Shown here one piece after another: positions 42,056 through 52,109 of a DNA stretch of 64,000 nucleotides. Each line of letters begins with the position of its first letter. The first letter of the stretch is position 1. Location of the stretch: the NCBI GenBank assembly GCA_016271365.2, contig CM028132.1, positions 1,188,031,001 through 1,188,095,000 of the forward strand. The letters are read 5' to 3'. This stretch comes from Neoceratodus forsteri. Taxonomy: Eukaryota; Chordata; Ceratodontiformes; Ceratodontidae. The notes beneath the pieces are model-generated. The model worked only from the letters and a program-made list of their open reading frames with translations. It did no database searches and was not told where the DNA came from. Both the position numbers and the translations under genes were made by a program.

Positions 42056-44777
42056 TCAAGTCCTTTGTTTAAAATAACTCCCAGTGAGTCATTTGGGAGA
42101 GCATTAGATGGGACACCTTGACATGTTGTCTAAGGGGGGAAATAATTAGATTTTCAGCCCAACTGAAAAAAGATAGATTAAGGGTCAGACTGGAGTTGGA
42201 AAAATCAGATAGCACAATTGGAATCTTAACGCCAGGGTAGTTTAGATGAGCAAAGTAGGGCAAACCTAGAGCAGAAGTGAAAGGCGCTAAACCAATTGTT
42301 AGATACCTAGGTGAAGGGGTAGCTGAGGTATGCCAGGCAGAAATATTATGAAAATGGTAACCGGGCGGGTAGACTATTGGCCTGGAAACTCCACAAGGAG
42401 GCAGCTACCAGGGCAGTCACTTGACTTAAGGAGGGAGAGGGTGACACCACTACTATCTGCTCCGCCAGGATAGTCAAATGCTTCCCTGAATTTTATTCAG
42501 ATCTTTACAACTCTAATCCCCCTCTGGACCACCAAAACAGAGTACAGCAGTTTCTAGATGGTCTCCCCATATGGTCCTTAGACACTACAGCAAAGAAAGC
42601 CCTTAATGCCCCCATCACTCAGGCTGAAATAACAACCAAGATTAAACAGGTCAAAAATGGAAAGGCGTCAGGGCTGGATTGCTTCTCATCCAAGTTCTAA
42701 AAACAGTTTCACCTCCAGATCATTGAACTACTGGCAGCCACATTTAATGAGATACTGGGAGATAAGCAGAGGGTTCCTCCATCCTGGAACTCGGCACAGA
42801 TCTCGGTTGTCCCTAAACCTGGCAAAAACCCAGAACTCTGTGGATCTTACCACCCAATATCTTTGCTTTCTGTTGACATGAAGATTTTCACAGGGATCCT
42901 GGCTGACCAGCTCCAGAACTGTATTTCCCCAATGATCCACCCTAACCAAACAAGATTTATCTCAGGCAAGTTCCTTTAAGACAACATCCTACAATTTTTA
43001 AATATCATTACAGCCCAGTGTCATTCCACCTTATTTCAGTTGGCTATTAGCGTGGAATCTGAGAAGGCATTTGGCAGGGTGGATTGGACCTTTATGACCT
43101 CCACCCTGTCCAAGTTCGGCCTAGGTGACAATTTCATCTCAGTTGTTTCTTCCCTATACCAAAGACCCGAAGCGAGGGTGTGGGTTAATTGTCTCCTATA
43201 AGACCACTTCCATCTGAAGAGCGGCACCTGACAAGGCTGCCCCCTGTCCCCCCTACTCTTTGCCATGTCCTTAGAACCCCTAGCAATTTGGATCCGTACT
43301 AAGCCTGAGATCAGGGGGGTGATGGTGGGAGGAGTTGAACAGAAGCTCGCACTATATGCAGATGATTCCCTTTTTTCATGAGTGACCCCCAGGCTCTCTT
43401 CCACACCTTCTAGAGGCACTCTGGGCATTTGGTGAATTTGCAGGATATAAAATCAACCTTTCCAAATCAGAAGCTATGGTTCTCAGTGGGGTCTCACCAC
43501 AAGGCTTTAAAGAGACCTTCCCCTTTTCGTGGGCCAAAAGAAATACATTTAGATACCTGGGTATTTTAATCTCTGCTGACCCTGCTAGATTATTTAGTAA
43601 CAATGATCTCAAGCTCTATAACACCCTACAAGCAGACTTTGCACGGTGGAATCTTCTGCCCCTTTCCTTGTACGGATGGTTGCAGATGATAAAAATGAAC
43701 ATCCTCTCAAGACAATTATTCCTATTTCAAACTCTCCCCATCCCAATACCAAATCACTTTTGGAATAAACTAAATAAAGATGTGCAACATTTTATTTGGG
43801 TGGGAAACAACTACAACTCTCTATCATGGTCCTGCGGGCACCTCGGAAGGAGGGAGGACAGGGACTTCCCCACATGTATCATTATTATTTAGCAGCACAT
43901 GGAGCTCAGCTGTGTACTTGAGTGAAACGGAGGACGAACTCAGGATGGTACACAATAGAAGAAGCCACTTTACTAGGCGAAGCCTTATGGCCGTTGCCCA
44001 CAAACGTTATACACCCGTACATATGGCTCTATGCAACTAATCCATGGGTTAAGCATTCCTTACGGATACTTCTCCATCTACATAAACTCACACACACCAT
44101 GAACCACCTGGGCTCCCTATCCATCATTCGACATGAAAACTCCTTTATTCCACCCAAGCTGGACCCAGAATATGCCTTCTGGGAACGTAGGGGTCTTACT
44201 ACCTTCCATCAATGTACAGCCAGAACAGGATACCTTACTTTTACAGCATTGCAGGACAGATTCTTTCTCCGTAGAGAGAATTTTACAGATACCTGCAGAT
44301 CAAAAACTTTATTAATATAGCTGACAATCTACAATACATAATCAGAGAAAGGTTTCCCCTTGAAAATTATTGGTTTGACACTTCTAGAATACGAGACAAA
44401 TTTAGATATGTCTCGGTCCTATACAAAATCATATCTTCTACCACTACAATCCCACTGGAGGCTATCAGATCACGCTGGGAGCGAGAAAGTGGTATAGCAA
44501 TATCAACTGAAAGTTGGTCTGGTAGATTGAGACAGGGTTGGCAGTTCACATCTTCCCCTTCATGAAGGGAATTCAGTTGGAAAGTAATGACTTGCTTTTT
44601 TCGGAACCCCACGGTTATGAAACACTTTAATGCTACAGCAACAGAGGTGTGTTGGAGGCTCTGTGATGAACCTAAGGGCACACATTATTATATTTTTTGG
44701 GGTTGCCCCAAGTTAGAGAAATTCTGGCGCAGAGTACATGGGGTAATACAGCAGATGCTAGGATCCCCCTCCCTTTT
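42056..44777 (+). pseudogene. L1/Tx1 ORF2 middle: reverse transcriptase
   Basis: After LINE B the L1 protein resumes with linker blocks ('IIRFSAQLKKDRLRVRLELE'), 'YYENGNRAGRLLAWKLHKEA' and 'PITQAEITTKIKQVKNGKAS'. RT blocks follow: 'GLDCFSSKF', 'SYHPISLLSVDMKIF', 'AISVESEKAFGRVDW' (usual LDxEKAFDRV), '[18 protein letters not shown]' and '[11 protein letters not shown]' (catalytic, intact). In later frames come 'GGQGLPHMYHYYLAAHGAQL' and 'EVCWRLCDEPKGTHYYIFWG' (44,640-44,700), the Tx1-type Cys-rich C-terminal block. There are many stops and shifts. It ends at the SINE. Confidence 0.8.
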
Positions 44778-45131
44778 TTTTCATATACAGTTTTTGGGGT
44801 TTTTTTTGTTGGTTTTCTCCAGGTCCTTACACCCACACATCTCCAATGTAATGTGTGGAGGCGCACACACGCATGCTGTTCGGGATGCCCCTCCCTCCCT
44901 TCCAGTTGCACCGTTGACTGCTGGCACCAAAACTCCATTCGGTGACAGTGGGACTACGGGTGGGCGACTCCACCCCTTACCCAGGAGAGGACAGCCAATG
45001 CTCGATCCTGCTCCCACTCTTCCCCACCCTGTGCTGACACCCTGGTGACCCGAGGTCATTCCTGAACCCAGGTTGCCAGCATAGCGCGAGGTGTGTGCAG
45101 TGCCTCAACCCTCAGTGTCACCGGGCTGGCA
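44778..45131 (-). mobile_element. SINE family copy 3, internally shortened
   Basis: The reverse-strand head 'gccagcccggtgacactgag' lies at 45,131, with the colinear 'aacctgggttcaggaatgac' B-box-like block at about 45,060-45,079. The copy is 354 bp, so the body is shortened relative to the 600-650-bp copies. A perfect 16-bp target duplication 'gatccccctccctttt' lies at 44,762-44,777 and 45,132-45,147. The target is L1 ORF2, whose frame continues after 45,148. Confidence 0.8.
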
Positions 45132-45147
45132 GATCCCCCTCCCTTTT

Positions 45148-45430
45148 ACCTTTACGGACCCAATCCTAGGTTTTCCGACTATGTCTTCTGTGGAAAGCAA
45201 GGTGGTGCGAGTTGCAGCCTTGAAGTGTACTACAGCTAAGTGGCTATCACCGGACCCCACTACAATAAGACAGTGGTTTTTGAGAGTAGAAGAGCTGGAA
45301 CGCATGGAGAAAATAACATATACACTCAGGTTGGAGGTGGAAAAGTTTGTAGATATGTGGCTCCCTTGGCATTCTGGATCAGCACTCCAATCAGCAGAGG
45401 AAAGCAAATTTGCTTCAGGTGTGCTCAGAA
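45148..45430 (+). pseudogene. L1/Tx1 ORF2 extreme C-terminus
   Basis: The frame 'MSSVESKVVRVAALKCTTAK' (from 45,181), 'WLSPDPTTIRQWFLRVEELE', 'RMEKITYTLRLEVEKFVDMW' and 'LPWHSG' matches the terminal block of Tx1/L1 proteins ('mEKitY...Fxx.WxP'). It follows the Cys-rich block at 44,640 once the SINE is removed. The nominal first Met at 45,091 lies inside the SINE and is not original. Confidence 0.7.
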
Positions 45431-45469
45431 GTACCCTTGGTGCAGAGAACCAGCCAGCCAGCCACAAAC

Positions 45470-45740
45470 CATAACAAAAAAAAAAAACAAACGCTGCATT
45501 TGAACAGACACAAGGAGAGAAGTTCTTCTGAAGTCAGAAATAAACATTTATTGTGGCAAGGTGAGCAAGATCAAACCCTTCTTCCTCAGTGCTTCGGCCA
45601 AACACTAGGCCTTCCTCAGGGAGGCTTGGAGACTGCTGCCAAAAGATAGGCTGGGGGAGGCAACATGGGGACTAGAGCCCACATATCAGGTTAAATCCTA
45701 GAATTTGACCCATTGGTAAACCTATTTACAGGCACATTAC
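45470..45740 (-). mobile_element. Penelope-like terminal fragment in the L1 3' UTR
   Basis: It begins after an A-run (45,477-45,487) and contains 'gaagttcttctgaag', 'aaataaacatttattgtggc' and, on the reverse strand, a hammerhead-like core at 45,591-45,620. No coding part is present. The layout (A/T-rich end, ribozyme-like core, no ORF) resembles Penelope pLTR fragments. Boundaries are approximate. The L1 3' UTR resumes by about 45,750. Confidence 0.5.
45583..45620 (-). ncRNA. Hammerhead-like ribozyme core (best of three)
   Basis: The reverse strand reads 'CCTGAGGAAGGCC', loop 'TAGTGTTT', 'GGCCGAAGCACTGAG'. It has a perfect CTGAGGA core, stem II GGCC/GGCC and a GAAGC segment (consensus GAAAC, one mismatch). 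It is embedded in a Penelope-like terminal fragment. The A-to-G change in GAAA would be expected to weaken catalysis. Confidence 0.5.
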
Positions 45741-46069
45741 CACAAGAAAGAGGGAAGAGAAGGGAGGTGCACCAGTTAGATTGTTTTATTTATTACTAAC
45801 TTTAAGTTTTACCAAGCTGTCATGTTTGCCAGGATATGGCACTGATAAGTACATTTTTTGCCTTGTTTTTCTCTATCTTAGTACCAGATGTTTCATAATG
45901 AGATACTTGAAAAGTTTTGAACTAACTCTTAAGTCCAGATGGTTGAATGGTCATTGACAGAATTTATCAGTTGTGAATAATATGTATCAAATGTTTAGAT
46001 TGTAACAAATGTTCTAGAAGTAATATTCACAATTATCAATAACATTTTGCTGAGTTAAAAAAAAAAAAA

Positions 46070-46745
46070 TGAGTCTCCAAGATCCATTGGGCTTTCTAAC
46101 TGGCCAGATGGGCGAGTTGGCAGTCGAGACACAAGTCATGATCGCACCTTGCTGAAGAAGTGACTGGGTGGTTTCTTTGAGTGATGGTAAGGCCTCTGTA
46201 GGAAAAGTGTATTGCTTTTGCCTATCATGTTCTGGGCCTGGAATTTCAATGATGGTTTGCATTCTCCCATAATCATGTTTGTGTGTTGCAAAGACATCAA
46301 GGTGCTTCTGCAGAATGGGCAGAAGTTCTTTGACGACCTCATGTGTCTGGAATAGAGCTATAAGATCATATTCCTTGTCATTGACTGTAATGGTGGCAAC
46401 CACGTGAGAACCAGGAATCATGACTGTATGGTATTGTCCTTTGATCTGGATCAGGAGCAGGTTAGCTAAATCTACTACATAACCGTGTAATGCTAGGAAG
46501 TCAATTCCTAGGATGCAGGGAGGATGACATAATACCATGAGGTCAAAAGTGTGATTCGTGCTGAGGCTACCCAACACTAAAGAAAGTACAATAGAATGGC
46601 AGGTAGACAATCTAGTGCCATCCACACCTTGAGCACTGGTCCTCCATCCAGTGGACCAAGAGGAATTAGCTGGATCTTCATCATGTTGTACAGACACAGC
46701 CGCACCTGTATCTAACAACACAACCATTTGGTGGCCCCCAACCAT
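46070..46745 (-). pseudogene. Provirus protease and RT N-terminus
   Basis: From 46,745 the reverse strand reads 'HQMVVLLDTGAAVS' (retroviral aspartic protease active site, D-T-G) and 'CILGIDFLALHGYVVDL' (the ILG-x-D block). After a spacer comes the RT start 'QGAIMTCVSTANSPIWPVRK', then 'PNGSWRL' right at the L1 target site. The frame is open for its whole length. Remaining RT residues continue at 29,829. The active-site triad DTG is intact. Confidence 0.8.
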
Positions 46746-48880
46746 GACCTTGGTGCAAGTCCTTCCGTTTGTGTCAATAGTTATATTGTTGACAATATGA
46801 ACTGGGGCCTGTAGTTGTCAGTCCAAACCATTACTGCCATCCTCAGGTTGTTCCTGAAAATGCAGGCCAGCCGGATCTCACCTGGCCTCTTCCAGGTCCT
46901 GCATTGGATACAAGGAGGTCCGAGTACTGGTAGTTGTTGCAATGGACAAGGTCTCGGGATTCGGGCCTGCTGCAGCCTGGTCCGAGGATGTTCCAGTATC
47001 TCCTTGGCCTAGTAAGGTCTGGGTTACCAGAGCTAATACTGCAACAGTCTGCCTTGGAATAGCTTCAGCCACTGATTGGACTTTCCCAAGGAGTGTGTGT
47101 GGAGATTGTTATTCTCTGCTATTACATCACAGTAGGAAAGGCCATGTCGATAATTTTGATTGTCCCGATTATCATTCTGATCAGAATTAGGGTTATTTCA
47201 ATTTCTTTGTCGGTTCTTATTTCTGTTGCAGTTTCCCCCATTATGTAGGTCTGTTTATAATCTGTGGGTGCGGCCTTCTTGTCCTGAGCCATGCCCTCCA
47301 TGGTATAGTGGGTTGCGGGCTCGCTGGTAGATTGTACTGTGGCCGCCTTGGCTTTTGAACCAGAATTTAGTTCTGAGAGGCAGAGCTGGTAGACATGCTC
47401 CATCCTTACAAGAATCTCTGAAAGTTTGTTGGTTCTGGGGAAAACAGCAGGCTCAACCTTGCCAAGCATGGCCAGAATCATGTTCTGAATGAACAAGGTC
47501 TTGTATTCAATTTGGTCAACACCTGCTTCCTTTTACGAGAGTACCTTGCCAGTACGGTAGGCCAACCATAACCTCTGATGGTATGACGGACTTTTCTTGG
47601 CATACTGTTTGACACGATGGGCCAACATAACGCCAACCATGCCCGGGGAGTGTGTGGCAGTGAGTTCAGCTGCAACATCATCAAAAGTCACATCCGTGGC
47701 TTGGCGGACTTCCTCTGAGAGTTTTGACCATAGGCCGGGATCTACAGTCTGTCTGAGGATCTGTACTTGGTAGCCTGCCGGTAGATTGAGCATCTCACAT
47801 TTAGAACAAACTTTTTCCAAATGACAGCTGAGATTGTCATTGGGGGTCATGTGGCCTATACTGTCAGTGATCTGTTGTATAGAGTGAGCTGCCTGAAGGG
47901 GATTAGTCTGAACTAGGGGACGCACCTCAGGAAAAGGGTTGTGGAGTTGTGCTCCACGACAGGTGACCTCCGCTGCAGCGTCAGCCTCAGAGCCAACAAG
48001 TGACTGCTGAATAGTGGCTTCCCTCAACATGTTTTCCATATGTTCCTGGAAGACCTGTCTTTGCTCCTCAGTCGTCTGTGTCCTAGTGAGGGCTGTCTCG
48101 ATCATCTGATCAATCTCCGATCTGTCTTCTTTTTTCAGGATGGCAATCGGAGGGGTTAGGCCTTGACTGCCCCCCATCATGGGGGTTCCCATCTTGGTGT
48201 CACACATGATATTTATAATATTTCTCATGATGTAGGGTCACGCTGGTACAGGGTAGGGAGCCGCCATCTTGTGAGTGGTGGTTGGGGATTGCACCATTTT
48301 GAGGGTGTGGCTGGGCATCATCTTGGCTGCTGTCATCACCAAAATCATAATCTCAGGATGACGTAATGTCAGTGGGTGTGTAGTGAAACCCGCCCATCAC
48401 TTTGACGTGACCAGCCAACACCTCTCGCTGATTATGCAGTTTTGCCATTTTAGCTCTGCACTGTTTGTAACTAACTTTTGCATTATTCTGCCCAACACCT
48501 TTCAAAACCTCTTTCTGTAACACTCTATATGCAGCACTCATTTCGAAGTTGTTCCTAAGTTTCTATCCAACTCATCACTTACCCATTTCCAGTCCTCTCT
48601 CATCTCCTCAGTCTCCTCACACAAGGTGTCATTCGTGTCACTCAGCAAATCATTAATTTGCAAAACCTGTCCCTTATCTTGCTTCAGCCTATCACAATCC
48701 TCTCTCAACATGCATAACTCTCGGTCATTATTCTATATAGTACAGCACAAAACAGTCTTATTCTTACTGTGCAGTGACTGAAGTTCTTCTTCCAGTTTCT
48801 GCTCTTTCCTAAGACATTCCGATGCCTGCAAACCCATCTCTTTCTTAAGAGCTGAGTTTTGCAGTTCAAGGGAATGAAAC
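46746..48880 (-). pseudogene. Provirus gag remnant with coiled-coil N-terminus
   Basis: Broken frames. A heptad-rich segment at 48,870-48,560 ('ECLRKEQKLEEELQSLHSKN', 'LCMLREDCDRLKQDKGQVLQ') leads into 48,541-48,353. The main block is at 48,228-47,533 ('LEKVCSKCEMLNLPAGYQVQ', 'MVGVMLAHRVKQYAKKSPSY'), then 47,496-47,122. No CCHC zinc knuckle was found. Instead an Asn/Arg/Asp-rich stretch ('NPNSDQNDNRDNQNYRHG') lies at about 47,150-47,205. Coiled-coil N-terminus and absent knuckle recall spumavirus-type Gag, but no homology search was made. The SINE at 48,888 splits its upstream part. Confidence 0.6.
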
Positions 48881-48887
48881 CTCAATT

Positions 48888-49423
48888 TTTTTTTTTCATA
48901 TAACTATTTATCCTCCCAGGAGCCCTGGCAGGGGGGCTGTGGTCTCTTCTTTCAGAGAGACTCACTCTCTGGCTTATCTGCAACCCCGTATCATCAACCT
49001 GGTCAGTCCCCTGCTGATTACCCCCCATGGCTGGGCCAGGAGAAAGGTCACCAGCACTCCCCCCCCCCCCGAGACCCAATCCAGATGCACCAGGCTGACC
49101 CCCACAGATGCAAGAGCCATCACGGAACCTGCCAGACTCCGATTTTCCACTTTTCTCCAGTTCCCCCTCCCGCTGATGTAGTGACATTGGCACATGCCTC
49201 CAGACCCATGCTGCCCTCCGGTCACTGCCAGAGGGCAGTTAATGAGTGGGACGACAAGTCTTCCTCCCCCAGAGAGAAGAGAGGAGAGCAGTTCTCCGGA
49301 TGCTTGAGCCTCTCTCACCCCTGCCGACCCCTGGTGGCCCAAGCTTGTTCCCGAACCTGGGTGACCAGCGTAGTGCAAGGCGTGGTGTCCAGTGCCTCAG
49401 CCATCAGTACCACCAGGTCGGCC
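48888..49423 (-). mobile_element. SINE family copy 4
   Basis: The poly-T start (48,888) is followed by 'ataactatttatcc' (reverse of the A/T tail). The head end at 49,423 reads on the reverse strand 'ggccgacctggtggtactga'. The duplication 'atgaaacctcaatt' is perfect at 48,874-48,887 and 49,424-49,437. About 536 bp. Inserted in the provirus gag region. Confidence 0.85.
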
Positions 49424-49437
49424 ATGAAACCTCAATT

Positions 49438-49941
49438 CTGAGGCTTCCAAAACAGCATAGAGAGTCATGACAAACAGCCCTTTAGGATCATGCATTTTGG
49501 CTGTTTGTCTCGTCTCTGAGTACTGGGTTGAGATCCCCAGTACAGGGTTATCGGAATGATCTGCGTCCAGCGCGAAGTCGCTTCAGCCTCCATGGGATGT
49601 GAGAAAGTTAGAGACATTGAGTCTCAGATCTGTGCAGATATTGGACATGTCAAAAATAAAAGGTTGGGAAATCCAAATGGACCTGTCAGTGGTTACCCTG
49701 CTGTGTATCAATCCACAGTGGTTGAACCAAATAGATGGTTGGGCGTCTGCACTGTAGCTCAAAATTGCTGTTGAACAGGGTGTGATGGCATCAATCTTGC
49801 CCAGTACGCAGCTAGACTTTACAAGATGCTACAGAGTAAAAAACATGGGTTAGGTGGTAGGGGTGTGTACACCTACAAAGGAAAAGCCAGCAAATAGTGA
49901 ATCTTTGCTAATTTAAACCACCTGCACACAGTTGCCAATAA
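49438..49941 (-). other. Provirus leader and gag 5' part
   Basis: This is the stretch between SINE copy 4 and the upstream LTR. Near the SINE, the reverse strand continues the gag-like frame ('TLYAVLEASELRFH'). The rest shows no clear frame. Just outside the LTR the reverse strand reads 'TGGCAACTGTGTGCAGG' three bases from the LTR end. That is where a primer-binding site should be, but I cannot match it to a tRNA 3' end. Confidence 0.4.
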
Positions 49942-50130
49942 TGTTAGGGTGTCTAGCCCTTCTCAGGTTCTTGGTGGTAATAAACTAGCAAAAGAAACAA
50001 CAGACAAGCAGCATATGCGGTAATAAAATGTAAAAAAACCAAAATAAGGCGCTGCATCAGCATGTGGTCTAAAAGCAAAACAAAATGGCTATATTAAATG
50101 CACACTAAAAATAGAAAATAGAGTTAAAAA

Positions 50131-50160
50131 TCTACGTTTTGACCTTAGGTCTTTTTCAGG
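50131..50160 (-). ncRNA. Hammerhead-like ribozyme core in Penelope 3' terminus
   Basis: The reverse strand reads 'CCTGAAAAAGACC', 'TAA', 'GGTCAAAACGTAG'. This is CTGA followed by a perfect GACC/GGTC stem II and 'AAAAC' (consensus GAAAC). The core departs from CTGANGA at one or two bases. The position near the 3' end of the element fits a pLTR. Confidence 0.5.
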
Positions 50161-50575
50161 AACTATCTAAAAGAGAAAAAACAAAGCTAGTGTAGAGGGG
50201 AGGTAAAATGAGGGATATATATATGTGGGGAAAGAAGAAAGGGGAGGCTCAGGGAGAAGAAGTGATAAATGGTAAGATTAAGAGAGAATCTGTGAAACAA
50301 AAAGGTGATGATGGGAAAGATAAAGCATAATAGGAGTGAAAGAGCTAGGGAAGTTCCCAGGTGGGGATTAATTAACAGGGCCTAGTAAGAACGCGTAAAG
50401 GTGACAAATGTGTGGGAAGGAGACAGAGATGGAGACTTATGGTGAAAATGAAAAAGAAATTAAATGAGCACAAAAACAAATAGACTTTAGGGAAAAAAAT
50501 TGGTGGCTGAAAGATGTTATTGGAAAATAAGTCTATCATTTAAACCAGAGGGCTGCTGGTAGCCAAGCCGGATGA

Positions 50576-50879
50576 TCAGCTTGGCTTACATGTTTTTCCT
50601 ATGGTCAGGATCCCAGAAGCCCTGCTGAAGGACACAAACAGAAAGGTCATTGACATTGTGGTCCCTGGAGATAAAGTGGGATACAATGGGTTTAGCGGTG
50701 TCACCATTCCTGACTGCTCTGTAATGTTCACTGAAATGGTCAGAAAGGTGCCTACCAGTCTCTCCGATGTAAATAGCTGTACACTTCCTGCAAAGAATAC
50801 AATACACCACATTAGTGGAGGTGCATGAGAACTCCCTGGTGATATGAAAAACACCTGTAGGCCCCCAAATTTCAGTCAC
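50576..50879 (-). pseudogene. Penelope GIY-YIG endonuclease domain
   Basis: The open frame contains 'STNVVYCILCRKCTAIYIGE' (the V-Y-x-I/L-x-C...YIGE form of GIY-YIG in Penelope elements), 'TGRHLSDHFSEHYRAVRNGD' and 'PIVSHFISRDHN' (conserved H-F). The catalytic Arg (usually in 'LRxRxxxH') is represented by 'GRHLSDHFSEH', which looks altered (Arg lost). The upstream RT is in another frame, overlapping at 50,876. The nuclease nicks target DNA in the family. Confidence 0.75.
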
Positions 50880-51577
50880 ACTGGAAATAAATTGGCAGGT
50901 GTAGCAGCGAGTCCTGTTGCAAGGTTTGGTACCTGGGAGGGAGAAACTGTTAGGAGTAGGTAGGCTGCTTTTAACAAGAAGATTCCACAGGTTAGGTGGC
51001 CAGCGGAAGAAGGCAATAGGTGGTTCTGTAAAGGAAGCACCAATGTTAGGGTCAGTTGGTCAGTTTGCAAAACGGGAAAGTTACTGGTGATGATCCTGTG
51101 AAGAGAAGGTGTGCTCTGATGGAAAGGAAGCACTAGTGGAATTTGCCGTTGTTCATGTGTGACAGTATCCTTCCTCCGGGAGTCAAGGTTACAGGGCATG
51201 TTACTGACCCGGGAGAGTGTCCACTGTGCTTTTAGGGTATCCCCTGTTGATAAAAAACTATGCATTATTTGAGTCTGCTCAGCAAAATCATCTTCTTCAC
51301 TGCATAACCTGTCAAGTCTAAGAAACTGTGAATAAGGCAGGCCATTCTTGACATGTTTAGGATGGAAGGAGCTGTGGAGGAGGAAACTGTGAGAGTCAGT
51401 GGGTTTGTAATAAACTGATGACTTCAGACCAGTGTTCTGTACTGGCAGCTGGATATCCAGAAAAGGCAGTGTAGAGGAGGATACTTCAACTGTGTATTGA
51501 AGGGAAGGATGAGCTGTGGTAAACTTGTCAAGGAAGACTTGGAAGGTCTCCCTAGAGAAGGAGGTGGCCCCCCGCAA
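50876..51577 (-). pseudogene. Penelope RT C-terminal region
   Basis: The frame contains 'ETFQVFLDKFTTAHPSLQYT', 'LPFLDIQLPVQNTGLKSSVY' and 'YKPTDSHSFLLHSSFHPKHV', which is the 'LxFLDvxi...YRKPTdtnxyLhxxSxHP' block of Penelope RTs, followed by 'KNGLPYSQFLRLDRLCSEED'. After 'SLHRIITSNFPVLQ' the frame shifts; the natural protein would join the GIY-YIG frame. The catalytic YxDD part is missing by 5' truncation. Confidence 0.8.
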
Positions 51578-52109
51578 GGTAATAATATGCGGTAATGAAC
51601 TTGTTTGTTACACAAAAGCAGACAAATGCCCTAAAAACAAGTCTTACCAAATAGACACTGGGAGCCAGAGTTTCCCAATACCCAGGGTATGAAGACAGCC
51701 TCAGTGAGAAAATGTAATGCAATAACTTATATATGCAGATAATTGTCTTGATAACTATTACTTTCGTAAGTAAGTTAGATACATAAAACAAGCCCTATTG
51801 GCCAAAAGTTGGGTGGCTCCTCAGTGTATCTAAAGATATAGAAAAACTTTAAAATCAGCTAAAAATGAGAACAAAGAACTCATGCAAAATACAGATATAA
51901 GTGCAGTGTTATAAAAATCTGCTTGATGGCAGTGTAGGCTATACAATAACATATCAGAATAATAGACAGAGAGTGCATAGGTGTATTCTTGGTACAGTAC
52001 TTGTATGTTGCTAGCAATGATCACAGTAATAATATCCCTGGTAAACTTACACTTGTTCAGTAAGTACCAATACCCTATATGTTAGTGATGATTATGTATA
52101 ACATAACAT

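Larger units (their letters stand above)
29830..46069 (+). mobile_element. Tx1-type L1 LINE, near full length, nested in the provirus
   Basis: The 14-bp target duplication 'tgagtctccaagat' lies at 29,816-29,829 and 46,070-46,083. The right end has a poly-A of 13 directly before the duplication. ORF1 starts at about 29,958 and ORF2 at 32,837. ORF2 is cut at about 33,592 by LINE B, resumes near 42,055 and continues to about 45,430, with a SINE at 44,778-45,131 and a Penelope-like terminus at about 45,470-45,740. Excluding insertions it is about 7 kb. The left flank carries provirus RT codons that continue exactly after the right flank. Confidence 0.85.
50025..51584 (-). mobile_element. Penelope-like retroelement, 5'-truncated
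   Basis: A 12-bp direct duplication 'atatgcggtaat' lies at 50,013-50,024 and 51,585-51,596. It contains the C-terminal RT region, a GIY-YIG nuclease domain and a 3' terminal region (50,025-50,570) with a hammerhead-like motif. Combining RT with GIY-YIG is diagnostic of Penelope-like elements. 1.56 kb, 5'-truncated within the RT. Confidence 0.85.
24958..52103 (-). mobile_element. Endogenous retrovirus, env-less, with nested insertions
   Basis: Two related LTRs of 592 and about 590 bp (after removing an insertion) bracket gag, protease, RT, RNase H and integrase remnants, all on the minus strand in the canonical order. Between the integrase end (about 25,600) and the downstream LTR there is no room for env. 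RT block 'STLDISNGFWSLPL' and 'LPQGFHNSPSLFH', a coiled-coil gag N-terminus and an apparent lack of a CCHC knuckle point to a class III (ERV-L/spuma-like) relationship, not proven. Later insertions stretch it to 27 kb. LTR copies differ at very roughly one base in ten. No target duplication was found outside the LTRs. Confidence 0.8.
49942..52103 (-). repeat. Upstream (5') LTR of the provirus, split by a Penelope-like element
   Basis: It starts 'tgttagggtgtctagccc' and ends 'gattatgtataaca', colinear with 24,958-25,549. Similarity breaks at 50,024 and resumes at 51,585-51,597 with the same 12 bases. Removing the insertion leaves about 590 bp, against 592 in its partner. Confidence 0.8.

Noticed and set aside
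44587..45048. 153-codon frame
   Set aside because: The first part is the L1 C-terminal Cys-rich block; from 44,778 it runs into antisense SINE sequence.
50576..50879. Host GIY-YIG nuclease gene
   Set aside because: Adjacent Penelope RT, flanking duplication and location inside an LTR show it is part of a retroelement.
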